Part shown: piece after piece, positions 32,764 to 41,606 of the stretch
Numbering within the stretch: position 1 is the stretch's first letter
Layout: each line of letters begins with the position of its first letter
Source of the DNA: Rhodococcus gordoniae
GTDB taxonomy: Bacteria; Actinomycetota; Actinomycetes; Mycobacteriales; Mycobacteriaceae
Length of the DNA stretch: 64,000 nucleotides
Assembly (NCBI RefSeq): GCF_001646655.1
Contig: NZ_LPZN01000011.1
Coordinates: 1-64,000 of the forward strand
Direction of reading: 5' to 3'
Translations under genes and position numbers: made by a program
Notes under the pieces: generated by a model
Seen by the model: only the letters and a program-made list of their open reading frames with translations
The model's database searches: none
What the model was told of the DNA's origin: nothing

Positions 32764-33664
32764 CTGAAGCTTCGCGACGCGCCTGTTGCCGGCGACGTGC
32801 ACGCTCGAACCGATCGACGACGACGTGGAATCGCGACAGCTCCGCCCAGTTCCAGCGGATCACCTCCAGCCCGAGATCCCGCAACGCATCCTCGCGCGCC
32901 TTCTCTGCGAGCAGGTGGTGACGTCCGGTGTATTTTCCGGCGCCGTCGAATTCACCGACGATGCCGAGTTCACACCACAGGAAGTCCACCCGGTACCGGC
33001 GTCCGTCGCGAACGGCGATCTCCTGCTGCAGGTCGGGTATCGGTAGACCCGCCTCGATCATGTGCAACCGCGACAGAGATTCGCCGACGCTCTCGCTCCG
33101 CCCGTCGACGAGGCGCGCGACCGACTCCGCCGCGACGATCCCGGTCCTGCCGCGACATGCAGCAACGATCCGGGGCAGGTCGAGGCGCGCCGTCGGATCC
33201 GCGCGCAACGCCGAGTCGCCGATGACGAGAGCGCGCGGACGCGACAGTGTGCGCGCGACGTCGACGACGGTACGAGCGAGCGACGTGACGCGCAGACCGT
33301 CCACGTCGACGACGTCACAGTCCAGGTCGGAGGTGTGGATGTGCAGGTCGTCGCTCACCCGGCAGCTGCGCGTCGACGGGCGCGTGAAGTGGATCCGTCC
33401 CAGCGGCGCGTCCCAGACGTCGAGGCCGTGGACGACCGCGGCCGTTACATGACTGAGCGCCTCATCGGCTCCGAGGCGGGAGCCGACGAGGTGTGCCCGG
33501 GCGAGGTGAACGCCCACGGGGCCGAGGGCGTCGACGTCCTCTCGTGTCATGTACGTGCCGCGAGCGATCCCGACGAGCTCGCCGTACCGGAGTCGTGTGC
33601 GCACCGCACGATCCGAGACGCCGGCCTCGGCGAGCATCGCCCTCGTCCACACCTGTCGGGTCAT
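32720..33664 (-). CDS. AbiEi-type wHTH protein with DUF559/Vsr-like domain, paralogue 2
   Basis: 314 residues, clearly homologous along its whole length to the protein at 26291-27187 (DALGPVGVHLARAHLVGSRL, DEALSHVTAAVVHGLDVWDA, VTSLARTVVDVARTL, DGRSESVGESLSRL, RRYRVDFLWCELGIVGEFDG). It has the same layout of winged helix, AbiEi middle and DUF559-like end. The start at 33664 (MTRQVWTRAM) aligns with the paralogue; 65 codons further upstream are low-quality sequence. The C-terminal residues [12 protein letters not shown] come from repeat A2. No partner toxin gene is present: the neighbours are the monooxygenase and a serine hydrolase. Confidence 0.72.
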   Translation of the reverse strand: MTRQVWTRAMLAEAGVSDRAVRTRLRYGELVGIARGTYMTREDVDALGPVGVHLARAHLVGSRLGADEALSHVTAAVVHGLDVWDAPLGRIHFTRPSTRSCRVSDDLHIHTSDLDCDVVDVDGLRVTSLARTVVDVARTLSRPRALVIGDSALRADPTARLDLPRIVAACRGRTGIVAAESVARLVDGRSESVGESLSRLHMIEAGLPIPDLQQEIAVRDGRRYRVDFLWCELGIVGEFDGAGKYTGRHHLLAEKAREDALRDLGLEVIRWNWAELSRFHVVVDRFERARRRQQARREASERETVIGARYNPLR

Positions 33665-33725
33665 GGACCGATCATCGGGCACGGCCGGGGACCCGGCCGT
33701 GCCCGCCCACCGGACGCCGGTACGA

Positions 33726-35006
33726 TCAGCCTCCCGGCGTCGGCGCGGGTGTGCTCTCCTCTGCGTCGGGAGCGCGTGCCGGATCGCCCGGCGCCTGATA
33801 ATCGGAGCCGTAGAAGATCGGCAGGATGCCCTTGACGAGGGTGAGCGCCGAACCTTCACCCGACGGCACCGTCGACAGATTCGTGGCGATGACGATCGTC
33901 AGGTCGGTGTCCGGGTCGTGGCCCATGAAGGTCATGAAGCCCGGAAGCTGCCCGTCGTGTCCGAGCAGCGGCCCGAACCGGGCCATGCCGAGCCCGTATC
34001 CGGCGGTTCCCCCGCCCACCGATTGCACGCTGTCGAGCCGGGTCTGCTGCATCTGTCGGTCGAGCAGCCCACCGCCGACCAGTGCCTTCACATAGGTCGT
34101 CATGTCGTCGACGGTGGAGATCGCAGCGCCCGCCGTCCACGCCCAGGAGGGATTGTCGTCGGTCACGTCGTTCGGCTTCAGTGTTCCGGCGACCGCTGCG
34201 GCCTGCTGGTCGTCCGGCAGTTCGAAGGTGTCGATGGTGGAGACGTTGGTGCCGAACATGTAGCCCTGCGGATGCGGATCCGGGATCGAGGCGTCCTCGA
34301 TCGCCGGGAACGAGGTGTTCCCGAGTTCGAGTGGAGCGAAAATGCGCTCGTCGAACGCATCCGCCACCGGCATGCCCGTCAGTTCCTCGATGACGAGTCC
34401 GAGCAGCACCGTATTGGTGTTGCTGTATTCGAACTGTTCCCCGGGCGGGAAGTTCACGGGCCGAGAGAACGCGATCTGCAGCAACTCCTCCTGCGTCCAC
34501 ACCTTCTCGGGTTCGCGGTCCAGTGTCGCGTTGAACTCCGGATCGAAGGTGTAGCTGTACAGGCCGCTCCGCATCTCGGCGAGCTGCGCGATGGTGATGG
34601 TGTCGCCGTTCGGGACACCGTCGATGTACTTCGAGATCGGGTCCTCGAGCGACACGCGACCTTCCTGCACCAATTGCAGGATGGCGGTGACGGTCATCGT
34701 CTTCGTGTTGCTGCCGATACGGAAATGGTCGTCGGCGGAGATCGGCTCGTCGGTGTCGAGGATGGACGTACCGAACGTGCCGGTCCAGTCACCGCGGTCG
34801 GGGGAGCTGATCTGTATCACCGCGCCGGGAATGGCGTTGTCGCGCATCAACCGGTCGACGGTCGATTCCACCTCCGCCACATACTCGGGCCCGGCCTCCT
34901 CGGAGGAGGCAGGGGACGTCGCGGACTCGGGCTCGGTGGTGTCGGAACTGCACGCCGAGACGGCCAGTACGACCACCGCCACGAGTGAGGTTGCGAGTGT
35001 CTTCAT
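33726..35006 (-). CDS. Secreted serine hydrolase, beta-lactamase/DD-peptidase fold lipoprotein
   Basis: 426 residues. The signal sequence ends in a lipobox VSAC with the lipidated Cys at 19, followed by a Ser/Glu-rich linker. The class C beta-lactamase/DD-peptidase motifs are present: SxxK as Ser99-Asn-Thr-Lys102, YxN as YSNTN near residue 195, and an HDG motif replacing KTG near the C-terminus (LLGHDGQLPGF). Such proteins act outside the membrane as DD-carboxypeptidases, esterases or peptidases. The C-terminal tail is a low-complexity Pro/Thr-rich stretch. It is divergent from the zinc alcohol dehydrogenase. Confidence 0.82.
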   Translation of the reverse strand: MKTLATSLVAVVVLAVSACSSDTTEPESATSPASSEEAGPEYVAEVESTVDRLMRDNAIPGAVIQISSPDRGDWTGTFGTSILDTDEPISADDHFRIGSNTKTMTVTAILQLVQEGRVSLEDPISKYIDGVPNGDTITIAQLAEMRSGLYSYTFDPEFNATLDREPEKVWTQEELLQIAFSRPVNFPPGEQFEYSNTNTVLLGLVIEELTGMPVADAFDERIFAPLELGNTSFPAIEDASIPDPHPQGYMFGTNVSTIDTFELPDDQQAAAVAGTLKPNDVTDDNPSWAWTAGAAISTVDDMTTYVKALVGGGLLDRQMQQTRLDSVQSVGGGTAGYGLGMARFGPLLGHDGQLPGFMTFMGHDPDTDLTIVIATNLSTVPSGEGSALTLVKGILPIFYGSDYQAPGDPARAPDAEESTPAPTPGG

Positions 35007-35093
35007 CGATCGTCTGCTTTCGGGATCGGTGGTCCCCGAAAGAGCAGGGGACTCTGTGGTGGTGTCACGAATCCGGACATTTCCCGCTGTCGA

Positions 35094-35108
35094 GGTGAAT
35101 TTTTCACC
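35094..35108. promoter_or_regulatory. Small operator-like inverted repeat
   Basis: GGTGAA-TTT-TTCACC, a perfect 6-bp inverted repeat in the 180-base gap between the divergent serine hydrolase and alcohol dehydrogenase genes. It may be a regulator site. Confidence 0.3.
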
Positions 35109-35186
35109 CCCTCCGAACGATTCCGATCGCAGTGTCCCTCATGTCATCCTTGGAACAGGGCCGAATCCGTGTACGGAGGTCAGATC

Positions 35187-36233
35187 ATGAAGGCACTGGT
35201 GTTCCACGGGCCGGGGAAGCGATCCTGGGAGGACGTTCCCGACGCAACCATCCAGGACAGTACCGACGCGGTGGTGCGGGTCGACGCGGTCACCATCTGC
35301 GGCACCGACCTGCACATCCTCGGAGGGGATGTGCCCGAGGTGACCGACGGCCGGATCCTCGGCCACGAGGCCGTCGGCACCGTGGTCGAGGTGGGGGACG
35401 GAGTGCAGACACTCGCTCCCGGCGACCGAGTGCTCGTCTCGTGTATCACCGCGTGCGGTACGTGCCGCTTCTGTCGCGAGAGCCGGTACGGGCAGTGCCT
35501 CGGAGGCGGCGGCTGGATCCTCGGGCACCTGATCGACGGCACCCAGGCCGAACTGGTCCGAGTTCCGTACGCCGACAATTCGACCCACCGCATTCCCGAC
35601 GGCGTGAGCGACGAGCAGATGCTCATGCTCGCCGACATTCTGCCCACCTCCTACGAGGTCGGCGTACTCAACGGCTGTCTTCGACCGGCCGACGTCGTCG
35701 TCGTCATCGGAGCCGGACCCATCGGACTCGCCGCGATCCTCGCCGCACGACTGTTCAGCCCGAGCCGCATCGTTGCCGTCGACCTCGCCGACAGTCGCCT
35801 CGACGCGGCGAAGGCGTTCGGGGCTAACGTCGTGGTCAACAGCGGTCGCGAGGACGCGGCGGCCGTCGTCCGAGATCTCACGGGAGGTCTCGGCGCCGAT
35901 GTCACCGTGGAGGCCGTCGGCTATCCCGAAACGTTCGAGCAGGCGGTCGCGCTCGTCAGGCCGTGCGGACACGTCGCGAACATCGGCGTGCACGGCAAAC
36001 CTGCGACCCTGCACCTCGAGGACATCTGGATCAAGAACCTGACGATCACCACCGGCCTGGTCGACACCTACTCGACGCCCACACTGATCGGTCTCGTGAG
36101 CAGTGGTCAGCTCGACACGTCGCCGATGATCACGCACCGGTTCGCGCTCGACGAGTTCGAACAGGCCTACGACGTGTTCTCCCGTGCCGGCGAGACCGGT
36201 GCGCTGAAAGTACTCCTCACGGCCGGGTCGTGA
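35187..36233 (+). CDS. Zinc-dependent alcohol dehydrogenase, MDR family
   Basis: 348 residues. Catalytic zinc ligands are in VTICGTDLHI and ILGHEAVG; the structural zinc cluster is the four Cys in CGTCRFCRESRYGQC. The Rossmann motif is VVIGAGPIGLAAI, and an acidic residue after the second strand (VDLADSR) favours NAD. It resembles the class that oxidises secondary alcohols or formaldehyde-related substrates in actinobacteria. The ATG at 35187 follows ACGGAGGT. It ends three bases from the stop of the convergent GH3 gene, with no room for a separate terminator. Confidence 0.88.
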   Translation: MKALVFHGPGKRSWEDVPDATIQDSTDAVVRVDAVTICGTDLHILGGDVPEVTDGRILGHEAVGTVVEVGDGVQTLAPGDRVLVSCITACGTCRFCRESRYGQCLGGGGWILGHLIDGTQAELVRVPYADNSTHRIPDGVSDEQMLMLADILPTSYEVGVLNGCLRPADVVVVIGAGPIGLAAILAARLFSPSRIVAVDLADSRLDAAKAFGANVVVNSGREDAAAVVRDLTGGLGADVTVEAVGYPETFEQAVALVRPCGHVANIGVHGKPATLHLEDIWIKNLTITTGLVDTYSTPTLIGLVSSGQLDTSPMITHRFALDEFEQAYDVFSRAGETGALKVLLTAGS

Positions 36234-36236
36234 CGC

Positions 36237-38465
36237 TCATTCCTGCTGATCGGCGATATCGAGAAGCTGCTGGATCTGCTCCGGCTCGACCCCCGGAGCG
36301 AACCCGGCGAGACGACCGAGCGGCATCGACGCCGCCATCTTCAGAACACTCTCGTCGACCCCGACCTCGCCGCCGAGCGAACCGAACGCCTGCAGGACGA
36401 TCTCGGCGGCCGCGGGGTTCTGGAACAGTTCTCCGAGAGACGACTCCATCGTCAGCGGAATTCGCACCGCGTCGCCCGTCACGTCGACGGTGAGCGTCTG
36501 CCGGATGTCGCGGCTCGACGCACCGATGTCGATGCTGTACGTGCCACCTTCGACCACCCAGGAATCGACGCGGGTGTCCCAGTAGGCGAGGTCGTCGCGT
36601 CGGATACTCACGGCGACACGTTGCGATTCGCCGGATTCCAGACGGACCTTGGTGAAGCCCTTCAACTCTCGCGGCGCCCGCGCAACGGACGAACCGGGTG
36701 CACCGGCGTACACCTGCACGACCTCGGCGCCCGCACACCCACCCGTGTTGGTGACGGTGACGTGCACCGTGAGATCGCCGTCGGATTCCACAGCGGCATC
36801 GGAGTATTCGAACGTCGTGTACGACAAGCCGTGACCGAAGGGGAAGGACACGTCGAGGCGACGCGCGTCGTACGAGCGGTATCCGACGAACAATCCTTCT
36901 CCGTACCGCACATGGCCGTGTTCGCCCGGGAAGTTCGTGTGCGCCGGGGTGTCCTCGAGCCGGATCGGGACGGTCTCCGCGAGGCGGCCGCTCGGATTCA
37001 CGTGCCCGTAGAGCACGTCGGCGACGGCGCCCCCACCGGCCTGCCCGAGCAGCCACCCTTCCACGATCGCAGGAACACGGTCGGCGAAGCCGCTGAGCCG
37101 CACGACACCGCCGTTCGACAACACGACGACGACGTTCGGGTTCGCCGTCAGCACAGCATCGAGCAGCGCGGTCTGACGCTGCGGGAGTTCGAGGTCGTCG
37201 CGGTCGAAACCTTCGGATTCGAGTTCGGCGGGTACACCGAGGAACACGACCGCGATATCGGCGTCTGCGGCACGCTTCACCGCCTCGTCGACGAGTGCGG
37301 CCGAGTCCGATCCGTCGAGCGCGTAACCGGCGGCGAAGGGAACGTCCCGGCCGGACAGCGACCGGATCTCGTCGAGCGCGTTGTCGAGGCGCGTCGGTTC
37401 GATCCGGGACGATCCGGCGCCCTGGTAGCGCGGCGTGCGGGCCAGTTCGCCGATCACCGCGATGTTCGCGTCGGTGGCGAGAGGGAGCAGGTCGTTCTCG
37501 TTGCGGAGCAGGACGATGCTCTGCCCGGCCACCTCGCGTGCGAGGGCGTGATGGGCATCGGCGTCGAAGGTCGCGCGGGGATCGGACGCAGCGACGGCCT
37601 TCTGCACCAGTTCGATCACCCGCGCGGCTGCCGTGTCGAGGACCGATTCGTCGACCGTGCCCGCCCGTACCGCCGCGACGATCTCGGCGTCCGTACGACC
37701 TCCTGTGGACGGCATCTCGAGATCCAGACCTGCCGCGAGGGACGCGACGCGGTCGTCGACAGCACCCCAATCGCTCACGACCAGACCCTCGAAACCCCAC
37801 TCGTCGCGCAGGACGTCGGTGAGCAGCCACGGGTTACGGGACGAGTACACCCCATTGATCCGGTTGTACGAGCACATCACCGTCCACGGCTGCGCGTCGC
37901 GCACGACCCGCTCGAAGGCACGCAGGTAGATCTCCCGCAGTGGCCGCGGGTCGACGTCGGCGGAGACCCGCATCCGGTCGGTCTCCTGGTTGTTCGCCGC
38001 GAAGTGCTTGAGTGACGCACCGACCCCCTGCGACTGCATGCCGTGCACGAGCGCAGCGCCCAGAACACCCGAGAGCAGCGGATCCTCCGACAGGTACTCG
38101 AAGTTCCGGCCGCACAAGGGGGAGCGCTTGATGTTGATACCGGGCCCGAGCAGGACACCGACCTGCAGTGCGCGGGCCTCCTCGCCCAACGCCGCGCCGA
38201 CGCGCTCGAGCAACTCCGGGTCGAAGGAACACCCCAGCGCGACGGCAGGCGGGAAGCAGGTCGCGGGCACGGACGAGTGCAGACCGAGATGGTCGCCCTC
38301 GGCGGTCTGTTTCCGCACACCGTGCGGCCCGTCGGTGAGCATGATCGAGGGGATGTTCTCGCGCGCAATCGGTTCGGTGTGCCAGAAGTCGAGGCCGCTG
38401 GTGAGCGACGCCCTCTCCTCGACGGTCAGTCGCGCCACGATCTCGAGAGGTGAGCGGTCGGTCAT
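36237..38465 (-). CDS. Beta-glucosidase-type glycoside hydrolase family 3
   Basis: 742 residues without a signal peptide, so cytoplasmic. The N-terminal TIM-barrel domain includes MLTDGPHGVRKQ, KHFAANNQETDR, and the nucleophile Asp232 in GLVVSDWGAVDD. The second alpha/beta domain starts around residue 330 (QSIVLLRNENDLLPL). A fibronectin-III-like domain (SYTTFEYSDAAVE, VTVTNTGGCAGAEVVQVY) occupies about residues 540-640. GH3 enzymes of this layout cleave beta-glucosides, beta-xylosides or saponin-like glycosides. The ATG at 38465 is preceded by GAAGGAG. About 70 extra C-terminal residues follow the Fn3 domain. No sugar transporter adjoins. Confidence 0.9.
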   Translation of the reverse strand: MTDRSPLEIVARLTVEERASLTSGLDFWHTEPIARENIPSIMLTDGPHGVRKQTAEGDHLGLHSSVPATCFPPAVALGCSFDPELLERVGAALGEEARALQVGVLLGPGINIKRSPLCGRNFEYLSEDPLLSGVLGAALVHGMQSQGVGASLKHFAANNQETDRMRVSADVDPRPLREIYLRAFERVVRDAQPWTVMCSYNRINGVYSSRNPWLLTDVLRDEWGFEGLVVSDWGAVDDRVASLAAGLDLEMPSTGGRTDAEIVAAVRAGTVDESVLDTAAARVIELVQKAVAASDPRATFDADAHHALAREVAGQSIVLLRNENDLLPLATDANIAVIGELARTPRYQGAGSSRIEPTRLDNALDEIRSLSGRDVPFAAGYALDGSDSAALVDEAVKRAADADIAVVFLGVPAELESEGFDRDDLELPQRQTALLDAVLTANPNVVVVLSNGGVVRLSGFADRVPAIVEGWLLGQAGGGAVADVLYGHVNPSGRLAETVPIRLEDTPAHTNFPGEHGHVRYGEGLFVGYRSYDARRLDVSFPFGHGLSYTTFEYSDAAVESDGDLTVHVTVTNTGGCAGAEVVQVYAGAPGSSVARAPRELKGFTKVRLESGESQRVAVSIRRDDLAYWDTRVDSWVVEGGTYSIDIGASSRDIRQTLTVDVTGDAVRIPLTMESSLGELFQNPAAAEIVLQAFGSLGGEVGVDESVLKMAASMPLGRLAGFAPGVEPEQIQQLLDIADQQE

Positions 38466-38642
38466 GCTGCTCCTTCGGCGGGGTCGGTCCGCTGCACCAT
38501 AACCCCTGGGGGAGACGGACGATATCGACGGAGCCGGCGCGCGTGGTACATCGGGAGGGCGGTGTCGATCCTGTCGGTCGACTGGTCGAGAATGTCCGAT
38601 TGTGGCGGTTTTCGTCGGGGGACGAAGCGATCGGAGGAGTAC

Positions 38643-40445
38643 GTGATCGAAGTGCATGCACCGGCGGAGGGGTCCGTGACGTTGCCCCGCGACCATCGAT
38701 GGGTGGTGGTCGACGTCGAGACCTCGGGTGTACGTCCCAACGCCCACAGGGTCCTGAGCGTGGCCGCCCTCGTGTTGCGCGAGGACGGGTCCGTCGAGCG
38801 AGAGTTCTCGACTCTCGTCGACCCCGGCTGCGACCCGGGACCGGTGCACATCCACAACCTCACGCGGGAGCGCCTCACCGGGTCGCCGCGCTTCGAGGAC
38901 ATCGCCGGCGAACTCGCCGGGATTCTCGACGGCGCCACACTCGTCGCCCACAACGCGTCGTTCGACTACGGGTTCCTCGACGCCGAGTTCCGTCGGGCCG
39001 GCACCTCGCTTCCGGCGGAGCACCGCCTGTGCACGCTCGCGTTGTCGCGCCGGCTCGATCTCGACGTCCCCAATTACCGGTTGGCCACCCTCGCGCAGCA
39101 CTGGCAGGTCCAGCAGTTGCAGGAGCACGACGCCTACGACGACGCGCGCGTCCTGTCGGAGATATTCCTGCGCAGCGCCGCCATGGCCGACAACCTGCAG
39201 TTGCCGCTACCCGTCGTGAACTGCCGCAGCCGAAAGTCGGTGTATCCCGCATCCATCCCGCGGGTCGCGTGCCAGTGGAAGAACCCGGGTCGTCTCGGCG
39301 ACGACGGCCTCGTCCAGGGCATGAAGGTCGTGATCAGCGGCTCCACCGTCACTCCGCGTGTCGCGCTCGCGAACCGGCTGACCGACGCCGGACTCGACGT
39401 GATGAACAACGCGAGCAAGCAGACAAGCGTCGTGGTGTGCAACGACCCCACGGTGCAGACCGCCAAGGTCCGCAAGGCGATGTCCGAAGGCATTCCCGTG
39501 ATCAGCGAACACCAGCTCGAGGACCTGTTGACGCGAGTGCGGCCGGGCGAACCGAAGGTCGCGACCGTCGTCGACATCATCCCACCGCCGGAACCGCAGG
39601 TCGCGATGGTGCCTCAGGTCCGAACACTGACGGGGCAGAAGCCCAAGATGTGGACCGGACGCACGGTGCTGTTGCTCGGCGGCACGCATCTGCAGGCCGT
39701 CATGATGCGCTCGCGCCTCACTCAGCTCGGTGCCCGGCCGGCCCTCAACTTCACGGCCGCCGTCACCGACGTGCTGGTCCTCGAAGGGGGAGAGGCCGAC
39801 AAGCGGATGGCGCGGGTCGCGGCGCGCGAGCTGCCCGTCCTGCGACCCGACGACGTCGATGCCGCGGTGGAGAACGGAGTGGTGCCCCCGCACATGCGGG
39901 CGGAGTCGCGGCTGACGGCGCCGGTGCTGTCCCGCGGTGAGGTTACCGACCTGCCGTCCGACAGTCACCGCTGGGCCGTGAACGTCGCCTGGAAAGCCGA
40001 AGCCGTCGGCGACGAATTCGATCTCGACATTGTGGCCTTCCTGCTCGGCGCCGACGAGAAGGTCGACACCGACGACGATTTCGTCTTCTACAACAACCCG
40101 CTCTACGACGACGGTGTCGTCGAACTGACCATCGACGGTTCGAGTGAGCACTGCATCCGGGTCGACCTCGCGGAGCTTCCCGCCGAATGCGAACGCATCG
40201 CCGTCGCCGCGGCCATCGACGGCAACCGCACCTTCGGCGAACTCGGCGCAGTGTCGGTCGGAGTCGACAGCGACAGCGGTACCGCCGCGACGTTCGTGCT
40301 CGACGCCGGCACCACCGAACGCACCATGGTGCTCGCCGAGATCTACCGTCGCGCCGGCATATGGCGGCTGCGCGCGGTGGGGCAGGGGTACGACGACGAC
40401 CTCGCAGCCCTCGCACGCCGGTACGGGGTGGAGGTCGACGACTGA
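38643..40445 (+). CDS. DEDDh exonuclease-BRCT-TerD fusion protein
   Basis: 600 residues in three parts. Residues 15-190 are a DnaQ-like DEDDh 3'-5' exonuclease: VVVDVETSG, LVAHNASFDYGFL and EHDAYDDARVL. Residues 220-400 hold two BRCT-like repeats (MKVVISGSTVTPRVALANRL; MWTGRTVLLLGGTHLQA). Residues 430-600 are a TerD domain with calcium-binding acidic loops (DEFDLDIVAFLLG, DDDFVFYNNP, LRAVGQGYDDDL). TerD-type proteins belong to stress-response systems connected with tellurite and phage resistance; the fusion suggests DNA processing under such stress. The GTG at 38643 has GGAGGAG upstream. No other ter gene is nearby. Confidence 0.88.
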   Translation: MIEVHAPAEGSVTLPRDHRWVVVDVETSGVRPNAHRVLSVAALVLREDGSVEREFSTLVDPGCDPGPVHIHNLTRERLTGSPRFEDIAGELAGILDGATLVAHNASFDYGFLDAEFRRAGTSLPAEHRLCTLALSRRLDLDVPNYRLATLAQHWQVQQLQEHDAYDDARVLSEIFLRSAAMADNLQLPLPVVNCRSRKSVYPASIPRVACQWKNPGRLGDDGLVQGMKVVISGSTVTPRVALANRLTDAGLDVMNNASKQTSVVVCNDPTVQTAKVRKAMSEGIPVISEHQLEDLLTRVRPGEPKVATVVDIIPPPEPQVAMVPQVRTLTGQKPKMWTGRTVLLLGGTHLQAVMMRSRLTQLGARPALNFTAAVTDVLVLEGGEADKRMARVAARELPVLRPDDVDAAVENGVVPPHMRAESRLTAPVLSRGEVTDLPSDSHRWAVNVAWKAEAVGDEFDLDIVAFLLGADEKVDTDDDFVFYNNPLYDDGVVELTIDGSSEHCIRVDLAELPAECERIAVAAAIDGNRTFGELGAVSVGVDSDSGTAATFVLDAGTTERTMVLAEIYRRAGIWRLRAVGQGYDDDLAALARRYGVEVDD

Positions 40446-40486
40446 TTTCTGCTTCGTCGTTCGGGCGGAGATCAGCTGAGCGTGGC

Positions 40487-40546
40487 GGAGCGCGAAACGG
40501 TCGTCGGTGCGCGCTATTGCGCGCTTTGATGGCCGTTTCCCGCTCC
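40487..40546. repeat. Palindromic repeat family A, copy A3
   Basis: Outer imperfect arms GGAGCGCGAAACGGTCGTC and GATGGCCGTTTCCCGCTCC plus an inner perfect hairpin GCGCGC-TATT-GCGCGC. It lies between the convergent exonuclease fusion and small helical protein genes and encodes the last residues (GAGNGHQSAQ) of the latter. Confidence 0.85.
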
Positions 40547-40876
40547 GTTGTCGGGGTCGGTGGCGGCGAGTTGTCGGGCCCAGTCGGATTCGGTGTCGAG
40601 GAAGGCTTCTCCGCCGGTGGCGAAGGCGTCGCGGAGTTGAGTGAGGGCGTCGATGAATTGCTGCATGCGTTCGCTTGCTGATTGTGACGTTCCAGCGCCC
40701 TTGCGGCGGTATCCCGCAGCAAGCTGTTTGGCGGACTCGAAATCTCCGAATCCGCGCACGTCGTAGAGACTGTCGGCGAGTGTCTTGGACTCTCGGAGTT
40801 CATTGAGCATCACCTCGCAGATTCGAAGTATCTCCGCGACCACAGCCGGATCCAGTCGTACGAAGGGCGATGACAT
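40514..40876 (-). CDS. Small helical protein of the duplicated module, copy 1
   Basis: 120 residues, soluble, entirely helical (VVAEILRICEVMLNELRE, SAKQLAAGYRRKG, MQQFIDALTQLRDAFATGG), a size and helix pattern like WXG100/ESX-type partner proteins but without a clear WxG. The start has CAGGAG upstream. It lies 24 bases after the DUF3558 lipoprotein gene on the same strand, so the two are co-transcribed. The last 12 residues are encoded by repeat A3. The paralogue at 41574-41933 is about 65% identical by eye, with the central GFGDF, SAKQLAAGYRRK and DWARQLA stretches the same. Confidence 0.65.
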   Translation of the reverse strand: MSSPFVRLDPAVVAEILRICEVMLNELRESKTLADSLYDVRGFGDFESAKQLAAGYRRKGAGTSQSASERMQQFIDALTQLRDAFATGGEAFLDTESDWARQLAATDPDNGAGNGHQSAQ

Positions 40877-40900
40877 GCTGTCTCCTGACGATTCGACAGT

Positions 40901-41488
40901 TCAATCAGTGACGTATGGCTCGATCGAAGAAACCAACTCCTCGAAGTCGGTGCACCATTTTTCGATCGGCGGACCCCCGGGGTAGTCCGAGTGGTGAAGC
41001 CTGTTCAAGATGACGACCCCGAAACTTGTTTGCAACAGGTAGCTGCATGTGAGGCTTCGATCGGGATCGACCCTCATCGCAGCAGGGCGACCGTTGATGG
41101 TCGTCGGTGTCGCTCCGGTCGGATTCTCCGCAAGCTGCTCGTCGAGAGACACGTTTCCTGACAACAAAGTGAGGTCGTAGCGAGCGAGCACCCCCGGGAT
41201 CTTGACAGTGCCTTTGTATCGGCACCCCAGGTAGGTGTACGTCCCCATCGGCATGTCCGCGATTTCCTTCTTTGCCGCGTCGTACCCGGCCGCATTCATG
41301 ACGTCATCGGGGATGTCGTAACAGGGATCGAAAGCGACGGGCGGGCGGCCGGAGTCATCGGTGATGCGCGGAGTGTGGGTGGTCGAAGTAGCGGCCTCGT
41401 CGCTCGTGGCCGTCTCCGCCGAACCCGGACTGCACGCCGTCCCCATGACAGCCAGTGCTGCGAGCGCGACGATTCCCCACCTGCCCAT
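40901..41488 (-). CDS. DUF3558-type lipoprotein, copy 1
   Basis: 195 residues. A hydrophobic N-terminus ends at a lipobox-like GTAC with Cys19. A Thr/Ser/Ala-rich linker follows, then the DUF3558 core with its conserved beginning FDPCYDIPDDVMNAAGYDA, the LGCRYKG strand and a final Cys in EKWCTDFEELVSSI. DUF3558 proteins are surface lipoproteins of mycolic-acid actinobacteria, of unknown function. It is the first gene of a two-gene transcript with the small helical protein, and its promoter region is identical to that of copy 2. Confidence 0.75.
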   Translation of the reverse strand: MGRWGIVALAALAVMGTACSPGSAETATSDEAATSTTHTPRITDDSGRPPVAFDPCYDIPDDVMNAAGYDAAKKEIADMPMGTYTYLGCRYKGTVKIPGVLARYDLTLLSGNVSLDEQLAENPTGATPTTINGRPAAMRVDPDRSLTCSYLLQTSFGVVILNRLHHSDYPGGPPIEKWCTDFEELVSSIEPYVTD

Positions 41489-41527
41489 GCGACCCCCCGA
41501 TCGATTGTCGGCCAGACGCTAACACAA
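41489..41527 (-). promoter_or_regulatory. Promoter/leader of duplicated module, copy 1
   Basis: The bases immediately upstream of the DUF3558 start are the same as at 42542-42580 except for one position. They contain TTGTGTTAGCGTCTG on the coding strand, with TAGCGT as a plausible -10 element, and a GGGGGG ribosome-binding run. This conservation shows that the promoter was duplicated together with the genes. Confidence 0.5.
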
Positions 41528-41546
41528 CCGCCGATGGCAGTACTGC

Positions 41547-41606
41547 GGAGCGCAAAATGGTCATCGGTGCGCGTTATTGCGCGCTCTGATGACCGTTTCC
41601 CGCTCC
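41547..41606. repeat. Palindromic repeat family A, copy A4
   Basis: Arms GGAGCGCAAAATGGTCATCGG and, on the other side, TGATGACCGTTTCCCGCTCC, with the inner GCGCG-TTATT-GCGCGC. Sequence and position relative to the following gene are the same as for A3, because A3 and A4 are parts of the duplicated module. Confidence 0.85.

Noticed and set aside
40487-41606. Reading repeats A3 and A4 as attachment sites of a mobile element
   Set aside because: They are direct copies about 1.06 kb apart, but the segment between them carries no recombinase and the same palindrome occurs at three other unrelated places, so a duplicated module ending in a REP-like repeat is simpler.
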